From an uncultured Clostridium sp. (GTDB lineage Bacteria; Bacillota; Clostridia; TANB77; CAG-508): a stretch of 64,000 nt of DNA. The notes under the pieces were generated by a model. That model saw nothing but the letters and a program-made list of their open reading frames with translations, was not told the DNA's origin and did not search any database. Positions 1 to 9,177 of the stretch are shown here, one piece after another (positions within the stretch are counted from its first letter, which is position 1; every line of letters begins with the position of its first letter). The position numbers and the translations under genes were made by a program. The stretch spans positions 1 through 64,000 of the forward strand of contig CAMMTN010000001.1 of NCBI GenBank assembly GCA_946499885.1, in the 5' to 3' direction.

Positions 1-175
1 AAAACGCTTATTAAAGTCCAGAGCCAACAACCACGCAGGCACGACTAGCCCAAGGTCTAGCATAGTGGGCATCGCCGTTGTAGCTGCCGCAGCCATAATA
101 CGAGAAAAAACTACCTGAATAACTGCGAAGAAGTCCACTGCCGTTATCGTAGTCCAACCACGTAGAAGCACTGTT
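1..175 (-). repeat. Headless second copy of a DGR-type variable region
   Basis: This stretch aligns with 227-401, the 3' end of the secreted lectin-like gene, including the bases just past the stop codon. Read on the minus strand it encodes a variant of the same C-terminus and ends at the same stop. A TGA at 176-178 lies in frame directly upstream, so it has no coding head of its own. About ten codons differ from the other copy. Most differing codons end in C (TGC/CTC, TAC/AAC, GGC/TAC, GAC/GCC), as expected if AAC template codons were randomised at the adenines. Neither copy keeps all the adenines, so this is a second variable region and not the template. Two one-codon indels (ACG at 161-163; TAC at 300-302 in the other copy) are not explained by adenine mutagenesis. 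The left end may continue outside the window. Confidence 0.75.
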
Positions 176-226
176 TCAGCATAATCCCTAATTTAAAATT
201 GACGCCTACAACAAGAACCAAGAAGC

Positions 227-401
227 AAAACGCTTATTAAAGTCCAGAGCCAACAACCACGCAGGCACGACTAGCCCAAGGCCTAGTATAGTGGGCATCG
301 TAGCCGAGGTTGCTGCCGAGGCCATAATACGAGAATAAACTACCTGAATAACTGCGAAGAAGTCCACTGTAGTTATCGTTGGCCAACCAAAAAGCACTGC
401 T
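227..401 (-). repeat. DGR-type variable region of the lectin-like gene
   Basis: This is the 3'-terminal part of the gene at 237-905, repeated at 1-175. The invariant parts are nearly identical at the DNA level and GC-richer than the rest of the gene, while the variable codons cluster at 300-320, 336-338 and 369-401. That pattern of a fixed scaffold with scattered NNC codons fits retrohoming from a template with AAC codons. The run just after the stop (shared TAATAAGCG) would be the place for an initiation-of-mutagenic-homing site. No template or reverse transcriptase is visible in the window. Confidence 0.75.
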
Positions 402-905
402 ACCATGCCAACCATTAGTTTCGTTTATTGCATCACCAACTTTTGCAGTGTACGTTGTTGTATAAGCATTTTTATATCTTCCTACAGCTTGCCTATAAGT
501 TGTGGTACTAGATATAGTTCCTGCTGCTACCCATTCTTTATTTAAGTTAATTACTACACCTGTTTTGTTTCCTGTTGTTGTTTCACCTGTATTTACTTTG
601 TCTGGCTTTCCATAACTAGATGCTGAAAGAATTGCCATTGCACCAAATTCTGTATTTTTTTCCATGTGAATATCTAGGTTTGTGTTTTCACTTTTTAGTC
701 CTGTTTCATTTATTGTGTCTGTTAACCCTAATGTTCCTCCTGCTGATTGCATTTGTCTAATTTGGAGCATCCATTGGTCTATTGTTTTTGTTGCAGGGGT
801 ACCTCCATTTGCTTGAAGTGCTGCATTTGATACGTTTGGCATTATAATCATAGTTGCCAAAATGATTAAAAAAATTGTTAAAAATGTTTTTGTTTTGTTT
901 TTCAT
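237..905 (-). CDS. Secreted C-type-lectin-like protein, likely DGR target
   Basis: The 222-residue protein starts at ATG 905 after an AAGGAAGG ribosome site. Residues 1-29 are a signal peptide (positive start, long hydrophobic core, SNA cleavage site), so the protein is exported. The rest is rich in Thr, Asn and Gly and ends in a Trp/Tyr/Ser/Gly-rich segment closing with RACVVVGSGL, which resembles the C-type-lectin fold of DGR variable proteins. Its last 55 or so codons are the variable region duplicated at 1-175. The likely role is display of a diversified binding surface outside the cell. The ligand is unknown. The call rests on the mutation pattern between the two copies, because the retroelement itself is off the window. 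Confidence 0.75.
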   Translation of the reverse strand: MKNKTKTFLTIFLIILATMIIMPNVSNAALQANGGTPATKTIDQWMLQIRQMQSAGGTLGLTDTINETGLKSENTNLDIHMEKNTEFGAMAILSASSYGKPDKVNTGETTTGNKTGVVINLNKEWVAAGTISSTTTYRQAVGRYKNAYTTTYTAKVGDAINETNGWHGSSAFWLANDNYSGLLRSYSGSLFSYYGLGSNLGYDAHYTRPWASRACVVVGSGL

Positions 906-1065
906 GTGTTTTACCTTCCTTTCAAAAATTAATAATATCTTTATTTCTTATGCTAAAAGTATATCATTTGATAACTCATTTTTCAACTGTTTTGTTATAC
1001 CTTTATTATTACATTTTTGTTACAAAAATATTACAGAAATGTTACAAAAAGTTAATTTGTTGATT

Positions 1066-1124
1066 TAAAAAAACAGAACGCAATATATAAACAATATTTT
1101 TTAGATATTACGTTCTGTTTTTTA
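1066..1124 (-). terminator. Terminator after metG, probably bidirectional
   Basis: An inverted repeat (AACAGAACG at 1072-1080 and CGTTCTGTT at 1111-1119) is flanked by A and T runs on both sides. It lies just past the metG stop and upstream of the divergently placed 5' region of the lectin-like gene. Confidence 0.75.
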
Positions 1125-1137
1125 TAAATACAGTTCT

Positions 1138-2724
1138 CTACATTCTACTAAACAATGGCTCAATGTTTTCTAGTTTTAAACCAATTTGTGGCTTAATTAA
1201 GTTCCAAGTTTTGTTTTCTATATTCAAATATTTACGTATTTTTTTACATGCATTTGGCATGAATGGTTCAAATATATTAGAAAGATTTGCAATAATTACC
1301 GCACATGTATAAATAGTATTGTTAAATTCTTCTATATTTTCTTTCTTTTGAACCCAAGGTTTTTGCTCATCATAATATTTATTTGCTATTTCTACTAGTT
1401 CCATAGCTTTACTTGATGCTTCTTTAAATTCTAATTTTTCTATATTTTCGCCAACTATCTTATACGTTTCTTCTATTTTCTTTTTTATATCTTCATCTAG
1501 TTTTCCATTTGGCACTTCATCTAATTCTTTAAATTTTAGAGTTCTATTTACTAAATTTCCAAATTTGTTTAGAAGTTCACCATTATTTGTAGCAATTAGT
1601 GCTTCTTCTGTAAAGTTAGAATCCTTCTTTTCTGGTCCGTTATTTATTAAGTGAAAACGTAAACTATCTACTCCATATTTTTCTACTAATTCTATTGCAG
1701 GAATACCATTTCCTTTACTTTTTGATATTTTTTCATCATTTATATTTAAATATTCAGATGAAACTATTGTATTTACTAAATGATAATTTTCTTTCATTGC
1801 TATAAGAAGTGCGTTAAATATTATGCTATGGAATACTATATTATCTTTTCCATGCACCATGTATATGACAGGCTTATACTCTTCTTTCCAAAATTCTTCC
1901 CAATTTGTACCTATTTCTTCACATTTTTTCATAGTTGCAGTAATATATCCTAAAACTGCTTCTATCCATACATACATTTTTTTATTTTCATAGTTCTCAA
2001 CTGGAATATCTACTCCCCAGTCTAAATCTCTTGTTACTGCTCTATCTACTAAACCTTGTTTTAAGTATTTTGCTGTTTCATTTTTTGCATTTAATCTCCA
2101 TAAAGAATTGTTTTCCTGTAAATATTTTTCAATATCATTTTGAAATTTTGACAAAGCTAGATATAAATTTTTATTATCCTTAAGAACTGTTTTTGAACCA
2201 CAATCTAGGCATGTTCCATCATTCATATCTTCTATTGTTGGAACATACTGGCAATTGTCACACTGTTCTGCTTTGGTCTCTTGTCCACATTTTGGACAAG
2301 TTATTTGTATTTCTCTATCTGATAAGAATTTACCACATTTTTCACAGAAAGCTTGTGGTTCTATTTTTTCGTATATATATCCGTTATCATACATTTTTCT
2401 AAACATTTTCATAACTTCTTGTTTATGAAATTCTGTATCTGTATTTGTATATAAATCATAAGAAAAATCAAACTTTTCTAAAGTTTCCTTATCTCTATTG
2501 TGGTAATACTGAGCAATTTCTTTTGGGCTCTTATTTTCTTTTTTTGCTCTTTGGGTGATTGGTGTTCCATGGCAATCTGTACCAGAAACAAACATTACAT
2601 TATTTCCAAGTAGTCTAAAATACCTTGCAAGCACATCTCCTGAAATAAGTCCTGCAATATGTCCTAAATGTAAATCACTATTAGCATAAGGCCATGCTCC
2701 TCCTATTAATATATTTTTTGGCAT
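1138..2724 (-). CDS. metG: Methionyl-tRNA synthetase
   Basis: This class I synthetase charges tRNA-Met in the cytoplasm. The HIGH motif is HLGH at residues 19-22 and the KMSKS loop reads KISKSKGN near residue 334. A Cys-rich insertion with paired CxxC knuckles (CEKC, CPKC, CDNC, CLDC) around residues 128-178 is the zinc-binding connective-peptide domain, so this is the two-knuckle type. At 528 residues the protein ends after the anticodon-binding helical domain and lacks the C-terminal tRNA-binding domain of longer forms such as the Bacillus enzyme. ATG 2724 follows a clear GGGAGG site. No T-box leader was found in the short upstream gap. Confidence 0.96.
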   Translation of the reverse strand: MPKNILIGGAWPYANSDLHLGHIAGLISGDVLARYFRLLGNNVMFVSGTDCHGTPITQRAKKENKSPKEIAQYYHNRDKETLEKFDFSYDLYTNTDTEFHKQEVMKMFRKMYDNGYIYEKIEPQAFCEKCGKFLSDREIQITCPKCGQETKAEQCDNCQYVPTIEDMNDGTCLDCGSKTVLKDNKNLYLALSKFQNDIEKYLQENNSLWRLNAKNETAKYLKQGLVDRAVTRDLDWGVDIPVENYENKKMYVWIEAVLGYITATMKKCEEIGTNWEEFWKEEYKPVIYMVHGKDNIVFHSIIFNALLIAMKENYHLVNTIVSSEYLNINDEKISKSKGNGIPAIELVEKYGVDSLRFHLINNGPEKKDSNFTEEALIATNNGELLNKFGNLVNRTLKFKELDEVPNGKLDEDIKKKIEETYKIVGENIEKLEFKEASSKAMELVEIANKYYDEQKPWVQKKENIEEFNNTIYTCAVIIANLSNIFEPFMPNACKKIRKYLNIENKTWNLIKPQIGLKLENIEPLFSRM

Positions 2725-2793
2725 AATATATTCCTCCCTTTAATATATTGTTTGCTTTTATACTTTGTCATAAAATATAATTATTTTTCAACC

Positions 2794-3132
2794 TTAAACT
2801 TTTCCCCAAAACCAATTTAAACTATCATCTATACTTTTTTTCTTTTTTAACTTAGCTTCAATATCATCTATCCATAAATAAGCAACAAATGAAATCAAAA
2901 CAAATATCAAGTCAAAAATAACAGTATAAATTAAGCTTGATAATACTTCATGAGTTAAGTCACTTCCTGTAATATACATTATAGTATGAATAACTAATAA
3001 TGCTACAAATGCAAATAACATAACTGCTACTATGGCACTTTTTTTAGTTTCCTTTGCAAGTAATACAACTAAAACATATAATATAACTGCTATTAACAAT
3101 GTTAATGGATCTGTAAAATTTATCATTGGCAT
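2794..3132 (-). CDS. Small hypothetical membrane protein
   Basis: The 112-residue protein has three hydrophobic segments at about residues 9-26, 33-55 and 67-90, followed by a lysine-rich tail. I do not recognise a family. It starts at ATG 3132 after AAGGGG and lies 15 bp past glmM on the same strand, so it is probably cotranscribed with glmM. No catalytic motif is visible. Confidence 0.7.
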   Translation of the reverse strand: MPMINFTDPLTLLIAVILYVLVVLLAKETKKSAIVAVMLFAFVALLVIHTIMYITGSDLTHEVLSSLIYTVIFDLIFVLISFVAYLWIDDIEAKLKKKKSIDDSLNWFWGKV

Positions 3133-3147
3133 ATTTATCCCCCTTAT

Positions 3148-4515
3148 CTAATTTAATTTTTCTTCAATTAATTTTGCAAGGTTTTCTGCTTTTGTTTTAA
3201 TATAGTCTTTATCTGTACCTTCTATCATTACTCTTACTAGTGGTTCTGTTCCTGATGGTCTAATTAAAACTCTACCATTTCCTGAAAATTCTTTTTCTAA
3301 TTTTTCTATTTCAAGTTTTATTTCTTCATCATTTTCATAGTCATATTTTTTATCACTTGATACTTTTGCATTAATTAAAACTTGAGGATATATTCGTATT
3401 ATATCACAAATTTTTGAAGCTGCAACTTTTTTTTCTAAAATTATTTTAGTAAGCATTAAAGATGTTAAAATTCCATCTCCAGTTGGGTTGTAATCAAGCA
3501 TTATAATATGTCCTGATTGCTCTCCTCCTAGGTTATATCCTTCTTTTAGCATTTTTTCAAGTACATATCTATCTCCTACTTTTGTTGCTTCAAAATTTAT
3601 ATTATTTTCTTCTGCATATTTTTTAAGTCCTAAATTACTCATTACTGTTGCAACTAAAGTATCTTTTTTTAAAGTTCCTTTTTCTTTCATATAATTAGAA
3701 ATAACTGCTAGAAGTATATCTCCATCGATTTCATTTCCTTTTTCATCAATAGCCAAACATCTATCTCCATCTCCATCATAAGCAATTCCTAAATTGCATT
3801 TATTTTCTACAACATATTTTTTAAGTACATCTAGATGAGTAGATCCGCAATTATCATTTATATTTGTTCCATTTGGAGTATTATTTAAAATATAATGTTT
3901 TATCCCTAGGGCTGTAAAAACTTTTTCTGCCACAACAGAAGTTGCACCATTTGCAGTATCTATCGCTACAGCAAAATCTTCTGGCATTTCTATTTTTTCA
4001 AAATCCTCTTCAAAGTTTTTTCTAAAGAAATATACGTATTCATCAAGTAAATCTGTTCTTATTTCTGACACTCCTATTTTGTCATTGACTGCTGAAAAAT
4101 CGTTTAATTTTCCTGAATCCATTACTTCTTCAATTTCTTCTTCTAATTCATCTGGAATTTTCATTCCTTTATTGCTAAAATATTTAACTCCGTTAAATTC
4201 ATATGTATTATGTGATGCTGATATAACAACACTTGCATCTGCTTTTAGTTTTTTAGTTAAATATGCTACTCCTGGTGTTGGAATAACTCCTAACACTTTT
4301 ACATTAGCTCCATAGCTTAAAAATCCTGCTATCATGGCACTTTCTATTAGTGTTCCAGAAATACGAGTATCCCTTCCTATTAATATAGTAGGTGTATGTT
4401 CTGTATGCTTAGATAAAACATATGCCCCTGCTTTTGCAACTCTGTAAACTAATTCTGGTGATAACTCAGTATTAGCAATCCTTCTAATTCCATCTGTTCC
4501 GAAATATTTTCTCAT
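3148..4515 (-). CDS. glmM: Phosphoglucosamine mutase
   Basis: GlmM converts glucosamine-6-phosphate to glucosamine-1-phosphate for UDP-GlcNAc and hence peptidoglycan synthesis. The 455-residue length is typical. The start FGTDGIRR, the phosphoserine loop SASHN (Ser101), the metal loop GDGDRC near residue 245 and the phosphate-binding RPSGTEP near the C-terminus are all present, so the enzyme looks active. ATG 4515 follows GGAGG at a good distance. It leads a small minus-strand unit with the membrane protein at 2794. Confidence 0.97.
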   Translation of the reverse strand: MRKYFGTDGIRRIANTELSPELVYRVAKAGAYVLSKHTEHTPTILIGRDTRISGTLIESAMIAGFLSYGANVKVLGVIPTPGVAYLTKKLKADASVVISASHNTYEFNGVKYFSNKGMKIPDELEEEIEEVMDSGKLNDFSAVNDKIGVSEIRTDLLDEYVYFFRKNFEEDFEKIEMPEDFAVAIDTANGATSVVAEKVFTALGIKHYILNNTPNGTNINDNCGSTHLDVLKKYVVENKCNLGIAYDGDGDRCLAIDEKGNEIDGDILLAVISNYMKEKGTLKKDTLVATVMSNLGLKKYAEENNINFEATKVGDRYVLEKMLKEGYNLGGEQSGHIIMLDYNPTGDGILTSLMLTKIILEKKVAASKICDIIRIYPQVLINAKVSSDKKYDYENDEEIKLEIEKLEKEFSGNGRVLIRPSGTEPLVRVMIEGTDKDYIKTKAENLAKLIEEKLN

Positions 4516-4617
4516 AATTAACCTCCAATTTTTCTACTAAAATAATTTAGTAGTGTTATTTATATTTTTATTAATATTAATCTCATTTGGTCAATGTAAT
4601 TTTTTTAATCAACCTTA

Positions 4618-5475
4618 TTATCTCCTAGGTGTAAAAATTCTAAAATAATATGGTTGTATGTTAGTTAGTATATCACAAATCCATATAATATTTCCATCTT
4701 TTTGTGTAACTTTTATATTAGGAAATGTTTTCATCATCTTTTCATCTGAAAAATGTGTATCTACAAATTTCTTTATACCTGGCTTTTCATATAATTCAGT
4801 ATATTTTACTATGTATCTATCTACTCCTTTTATATCTAAATCATAATTATTTACTAGTCTTACATAAAACATTTTTAAAGCAAAACAAGTAAGTAAAAAA
4901 TCAAAGAATAAAAATATTGTTAAAATTATTGTTGTATTTTTCAATATGTTCTTAGGTATCTTTTCTATAAATTTATCTACTTTTGGATTAACATGACTCA
5001 TTAAATAAATTGCAAGTAAGCCCCAAAAGAAAGAATACCAAACACATATTCTGCCGTTAATATTAAATGGCATATTTGAATAATCCCACCATTTAATATT
5101 AAATATTAATTCCCCCACTAAACTTATAACATATTCAATTATAGAACCTATTATAAATCCGCCTATAAACAAAGTATAATTGTTTTTCTTGAATTTTTGA
5201 AGTCCAACAATCATAACTACAGCACCTAAGCCATAGATTCCACAAAATGGGCCGTATAAAAAGCTTTTTCTACTTTCTATGACTCCTTTAGTTAATAAAC
5301 CAAATATTGTTTCAATTACAAATCCTATTATACTATATATTATAAAATATGCAAGTAATCTTATAATTGTAAATCCAAATATAGTAAATTTCTTTTTGTT
5401 TTTTTCTTTAGCTTTTTCTTCTTTTTTTATATCTACATTTTCTATTTTTCTTTCTATATCTACTACTTCATTCAT
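4618..5475 (-). CDS. Putative CmpB-type ABC-transporter membrane protein
   Basis: The 285-residue protein has a lysine-rich cytoplasmic start (about residues 1-30) and then four to five hydrophobic segments up to about residue 205, followed by a polar tail. The order and the motifs SFLYGPFCGIYG and WDYS resemble the family annotated as putative ABC-transporter type IV (CmpB-like). The transported substrate, if any, is unknown and no ATPase gene is adjacent. It starts at ATG 5475, 20 bp after argS, and is probably cotranscribed with it. Confidence 0.6.
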   Translation of the reverse strand: MNEVVDIERKIENVDIKKEEKAKEKNKKKFTIFGFTIIRLLAYFIIYSIIGFVIETIFGLLTKGVIESRKSFLYGPFCGIYGLGAVVMIVGLQKFKKNNYTLFIGGFIIGSIIEYVISLVGELIFNIKWWDYSNMPFNINGRICVWYSFFWGLLAIYLMSHVNPKVDKFIEKIPKNILKNTTIILTIFLFFDFLLTCFALKMFYVRLVNNYDLDIKGVDRYIVKYTELYEKPGIKKFVDTHFSDEKMMKTFPNIKVTQKDGNIIWICDILTNIQPYYFRIFTPRR

Positions 5476-5494
5476 ATTTTTTCTATATCCTTTT

Positions 5495-7198
5495 TTACAT
5501 TTTTTCTGGCATTTTAATTCCTAAGAGTTTAGCTCCTATTTTTAAAACTAAATTTGTGCAATATGTTACATATACTCTAGCATTTTTAACCTTTTTGTCT
5601 TCTATAATTATTTTATTTTCATTATAAAATGTACTAAAAAGCTTAGCAATATTTATTAGATATCTTGAGATGATATATGGCTCATCTTTTATAGCTGCCT
5701 GTTTTATTATATCACCAAAGAAATAAATTTCTTTGATTAAATTTATGCTTGATTCATCTTCTAATACTGAAGTATCTATATTTGAAATTTTTTCTACTTT
5801 TTCTGCTTTAGAAAGTACACTGTTTGTACGAACATACATGTATTGTAAGTATGGACCAGTCTCTCCATTAAAGTTAAGCATTGTATCCCAATCAAATATT
5901 TCATCTTTAATTCTACTATTATATAAATCATTAAATATAACAGCACCTATACCTACTCTTTTAGCTACTTCATCTTTATTTTTTAAATCTGGGTTTTTTT
6001 CTTCTATTATTTTGCTTGCTCTTGATATTGCTTCATTTAAAAGCTCTTCTAGTTTTATTATATTTCCTTCACGAGTAGACATTTTACCAGTTTTTAGCAT
6101 AACCATTCCAAAAGGAACATGTACTAAATTATTTGTATATTTTTCATCTAGCCCTAATAGTTTTGCCACTTCAAAAACTTGTTTAAAATGCAAAATTTGC
6201 TCATAAGACGTTACATATATTGCTTTGTCAAAATCATAAGTTCTTGCTCTATAAAGAATTGCTGCTAAATCACGCGTAGCATATGTAGTAGAGCCATTTG
6301 TTTTTTCAATTAAACATGGTGGCATTTGCTTTTCTTCTAAATTTATAACTCTTGCACCTTCAGACTCTACTAGTTTTCCACTTTTCTCTAGAAGATTTAC
6401 AACTTCACCCATTTTATCAGAATAGAAGGCCTCACCATTTAATGAGTCAAAATTTACATCTAATAAATCATACACTTTTTGGAATTCTTTTAAGCTTAAG
6501 CTTCTAAACTTCTCCCATAATTTAGTGCAATATTCATCTCCATCTTCGAGTTTTTTAAAATTATTTCTACATTCTTCTAATACACTCTCATCTTCTTTGC
6601 ATAGATTATTTATTCGCACATATATTTTTGTAAGTTCATCAATAGGATTTTCTTCAATATTATATTCTTTTCCCCATCTTTTATATCCTTCAATTAACTT
6701 ACCAAATTGTGTACCATAATCTCCTAAATGGTTAATTCCTGTAACATTATATCCTAAAAATTTATAAATTTTATATAACGCTCCTCCTATAACTGTAGAA
6801 CGCAAATGTCCTATATGAAAAGGCTTTGCAATATTTGGTGATGAATAATCTATTACAATGTTTTTACCATTTCCAATTGTACTACTTCCAAATTGTTCTT
6901 TTTTTGCTTCAATTTCTTCAAATACAGTGTTTATGATAGCTTTAGAATTAATAAAAAAATTTAGATATCCATTTACGACTTGAACTTTTTCTATTACTTC
7001 TTCATCTATATTTATCTTTTCTTTTATTTCATTTGCTATTATTTGTGGTGCTTTTTTTAGCTCTTTAGCAAGTTTAAAACAAGGAAGTGAGTAATCTCCC
7101 ATATCTTTATTTGATGGAATTTCTATATATTGTTCAATTGTTTCAATATTTGTAACTTTTGCTAATTCTTGTGATATTATGTTCTTAAAATCTACCAT
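5495..7198 (-). CDS. argS: Arginyl-tRNA synthetase
   Basis: This class Ia synthetase charges tRNA-Arg. It shows the N-terminal Add-1 domain, the HIGH motif in PFHIGHLRS near residue 125, a KMSTREGN signature near residue 380 and a C-terminal DALR anticodon-binding domain with QYMYVR. I place the start at ATG 7198 because AAAGGAG sits right before it; an in-frame TTG at 7222 would add eight residues that lie upstream of this site. The enzyme is of added interest because CGG arginine codons are nearly absent from this window and coincide with frame breaks. Confidence 0.96.
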   Translation of the reverse strand: MVDFKNIISQELAKVTNIETIEQYIEIPSNKDMGDYSLPCFKLAKELKKAPQIIANEIKEKINIDEEVIEKVQVVNGYLNFFINSKAIINTVFEEIEAKKEQFGSSTIGNGKNIVIDYSSPNIAKPFHIGHLRSTVIGGALYKIYKFLGYNVTGINHLGDYGTQFGKLIEGYKRWGKEYNIEENPIDELTKIYVRINNLCKEDESVLEECRNNFKKLEDGDEYCTKLWEKFRSLSLKEFQKVYDLLDVNFDSLNGEAFYSDKMGEVVNLLEKSGKLVESEGARVINLEEKQMPPCLIEKTNGSTTYATRDLAAILYRARTYDFDKAIYVTSYEQILHFKQVFEVAKLLGLDEKYTNNLVHVPFGMVMLKTGKMSTREGNIIKLEELLNEAISRASKIIEEKNPDLKNKDEVAKRVGIGAVIFNDLYNSRIKDEIFDWDTMLNFNGETGPYLQYMYVRTNSVLSKAEKVEKISNIDTSVLEDESSINLIKEIYFFGDIIKQAAIKDEPYIISRYLINIAKLFSTFYNENKIIIEDKKVKNARVYVTYCTNLVLKIGAKLLGIKMPEKM

Positions 7199-7269
7199 AA
7201 ATTCTCCTTTCAATTTTTCCAATATTTAGTATCTTTCTTATTTTATATGCAATAAAAAACATATAGTAA

Positions 7270-7390
7270 GTTAAAAAAGAATTTACATTTTAGCTAGGCA
7301 AATGAATGAGAAAACCGGAAGCGTACTTGATGTACGCTGAGGATTTTCGAAATGAAATTTAACGAAGCTAAAATTAAATTATTTTTTAAC
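7270..7390. repeat. CTAGG imperfect palindrome, copy 1
   Basis: The stretch folds back on itself over about 120 bp, from TTAAAAAAGAATTTA at the left to TAAATTATTTTTTAAC at the right. It carries the shared CTAGG box on the left arm and a GCGTAC-GTACGC tip. Five related copies occur at 38925, 48500, 51783, 57996 and 58138. It fills the gap between argS and pfkA. Confidence 0.75.
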
Positions 7391-7392
7391 TT

Positions 7393-8535
7393 TTAGTCTC
7401 CTAGGTTAATACCTATTGCCCTTGCGGTCTTAACAAGTTCATCATCCATTGTTATCTTTCTTAAATTACTTTCTGGAGTATTTCCAGATACTGCTCCAAT
7501 TGTTTTATTGTTTCCAACTACATCTTCTAATGGAACACTATTTAATTTACCATTTTTTATAACTGTTAACACATTAAATTTACCTTCTAATGCAAGTTCC
7601 ATAGCTTTATATCCATATTTTGTTGATAAAACTCTATCAAAAGCAGTTGGTGTACCGCCTCTTTGCATATATCCAAGTACTGTGCATCTTGCTTCTAAAC
7701 CTGTTAATTCTTCTAATTGTTTAGCGACTTTTTCTCCTATTCCTCCCAATTTTGTATTATCAACACCTGAACCATTATGTCTTACATTTTTTATTTCCAT
7801 TTCTCCGTCTTTTGGTTTTGCTCCTTCTGCAACAACTACTACGCTGAATGACTTTCCTCTATTTTTTCTATTTATTATTTTTCTTGCAGCACTATTTATA
7901 TCAAATGGTATTTCTGGAATTAATGCAACATCTGCTCCTCCTGCAATTGCAGATTCTAGTGCAATCCAACCTGAATATCTTCCCATTACTTCTAATACCA
8001 TTATTCTATGATGTGTTTCTCCTGTTGAATGTAATCTATCAACTGCTTCTGCTGCAACAGAAACAGCAGTATTATATCCAAATGTTATTTCAGTACATGC
8101 AACATCATTATCTATGGTTTTTGGAACTCCTATAACATTAATTCCTTTTAAAGATAAATCTCTTGCAGATTTTTGAGTTCCATCTCCACCTAGAGTAAAT
8201 AAACAATCTATTTCATTTTTTTTAATATTCTCTACACATATATCTGATAAATCTTTATATACTATTTCTCCATTTTCTTCTACTGGATAATTAAATACAT
8301 TTGCATTTGTAGATGAACCTATTATTGATCCACCTTTTGGCAAGATACCAACTGCATTGCCACTAGAACTTGTCCCTAATCTTATAATATCATTTTTTAA
8401 TAAACCTCTATAACCATCTATAAATCCATAACACTCTATATTTTTATTTTCAGCAGTTTTTATAATAGCTCTTATAACTGCATTAAATCCTGAAACATCT
8501 CCACCGTTAGCAAGTATTGCTACTTTTTTTATCAT
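7393..8535 (-). CDS. pfkA: 6-phosphofructokinase
   Basis: The enzyme phosphorylates fructose-6-phosphate in glycolysis. The 380-residue protein shows GGDVSGFN at the N-terminus, the nucleotide loop GGDGT, the catalytic PKTIDND and the MGRYSGWIA segment. Gly in GGDGT with Lys in PKTIDND is the mixed signature seen in ATP-using enzymes of the longer phosphofructokinase group; PPi enzymes usually carry GGDD. ATP use is therefore more likely, but the donor cannot be proven from sequence. A GAAAGGATG site precedes ATG 8535. It appears to be a single-gene unit. Confidence 0.93.
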   Translation of the reverse strand: MIKKVAILANGGDVSGFNAVIRAIIKTAENKNIECYGFIDGYRGLLKNDIIRLGTSSSGNAVGILPKGGSIIGSSTNANVFNYPVEENGEIVYKDLSDICVENIKKNEIDCLFTLGGDGTQKSARDLSLKGINVIGVPKTIDNDVACTEITFGYNTAVSVAAEAVDRLHSTGETHHRIMVLEVMGRYSGWIALESAIAGGADVALIPEIPFDINSAARKIINRKNRGKSFSVVVVAEGAKPKDGEMEIKNVRHNGSGVDNTKLGGIGEKVAKQLEELTGLEARCTVLGYMQRGGTPTAFDRVLSTKYGYKAMELALEGKFNVLTVIKNGKLNSVPLEDVVGNNKTIGAVSGNTPESNLRKITMDDELVKTARAIGINLGD

Positions 8536-8596
8536 TCTTTTATCATCCTTTCATCAGTTTAAAATTTACATATACTATTATACCAAAATGCACAAA

Positions 8597-8620
8597 AAAT
8601 ACAACTAAAAAGTTGTATTT
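8597..8620. terminator. Small hairpin upstream of pfkA
   Basis: AAATACAAC and GTTGTATTT pair around a six-base loop and are followed by T/A runs. It lies between the ankyrin-gene terminator and the pfkA start and may act as a second terminator or a leader hairpin. Confidence 0.4.
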
Positions 8621-8623
8621 TTA

Positions 8624-8658
8624 CAAAAAAACTGAGGGGAATTCCCCTCAGTTTTGTC
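8624..8658 (-). terminator. Terminator after the ankyrin gene
   Basis: A perfect palindrome spans 8631-8652 (ACTGAGGGGA with TCCCCTCAGT). On the minus strand it is followed by a run of T, the classic intrinsic terminator form, directly after the ankyrin stop at 8659. Confidence 0.85.
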
Positions 8659-9093
8659 TTATGCCAAATTTTCTTCAATAAGTTCTATAATATCTTTATC
8701 TCCGTATTTTTTGGCCAGTTTCAATGCGTCATGCTTGTTTGGCTTGGCACCTGCATCAAACAATATTTTTAAAATTCCAGCATATCCTCTTTTTATAGCC
8801 CATTTCACTGCTTCTGCGTCATATAAATTTACATCAGCTCCTGCCTTAATTAGCTGTTGCAGTATTTCAGGTTGATTATACGCTACTGCAAATATCAAGC
8901 CTGCATTTGGATTAGCTCCTTCCTCAAGTAGAATAGAAACCGCTTCCTTCTTTCCTGTTTGTGATGCCCAACGAATAGCATAATCCTTTACCCTGGAACT
9001 TACTCCTTTTTTTAGTAGCTTCCGGAGATTTTCGCAGTCACCTTTTTCAGCCATTTCGCCAGACATATAGACCAGTTCTTCTTCCTTTAACAT
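8659..9093 (-). CDS. Ankyrin-repeat protein, likely acquired
   Basis: This 144-residue soluble protein has about four ankyrin repeats, visible as A-IR-A, ILLEEGANPNA, LIKAGADVNLYD and ILFDAGAKPNKHD. Such proteins mediate protein-protein contacts; the partner is unknown. It starts at ATG 9093 after AAGGAGG. Base and codon use are richer in GC than the neighbours, and codon 24 (9022-9024) is CGG in a plain reading frame (ENLRKLL). Skipping its C would run into a stop within five codons, so here CGG is presumably read as Arg. I infer recent transfer. Confidence 0.85.
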   Translation of the reverse strand: MLKEEELVYMSGEMAEKGDCENLRKLLKKGVSSRVKDYAIRWASQTGKKEAVSILLEEGANPNAGLIFAVAYNQPEILQQLIKAGADVNLYDAEAVKWAIKRGYAGILKILFDAGAKPNKHDALKLAKKYGDKDIIELIEENLA

Positions 9094-9177
9094 AATTCAT
9101 TTCCTCCTTCTATTAATTACTAAAAAGAGTTTATTACTGCCAACTATTTAATATTATAACACAAATTTACAATTTTT

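Noticed and set aside
1..175. The headless copy as the DGR template repeat
   Set aside because: Several variable codons have no adenine where the other copy does (for example GGC against TAC, TGC against CTC), so it cannot be the adenine-rich template.
206..415. A 69-residue frame over the variable region, and many other long antisense frames
   Set aside because: They overlap well-supported genes in another frame or strand, lack ribosome sites, and give low-complexity proteins typical of AT-rich shadows.
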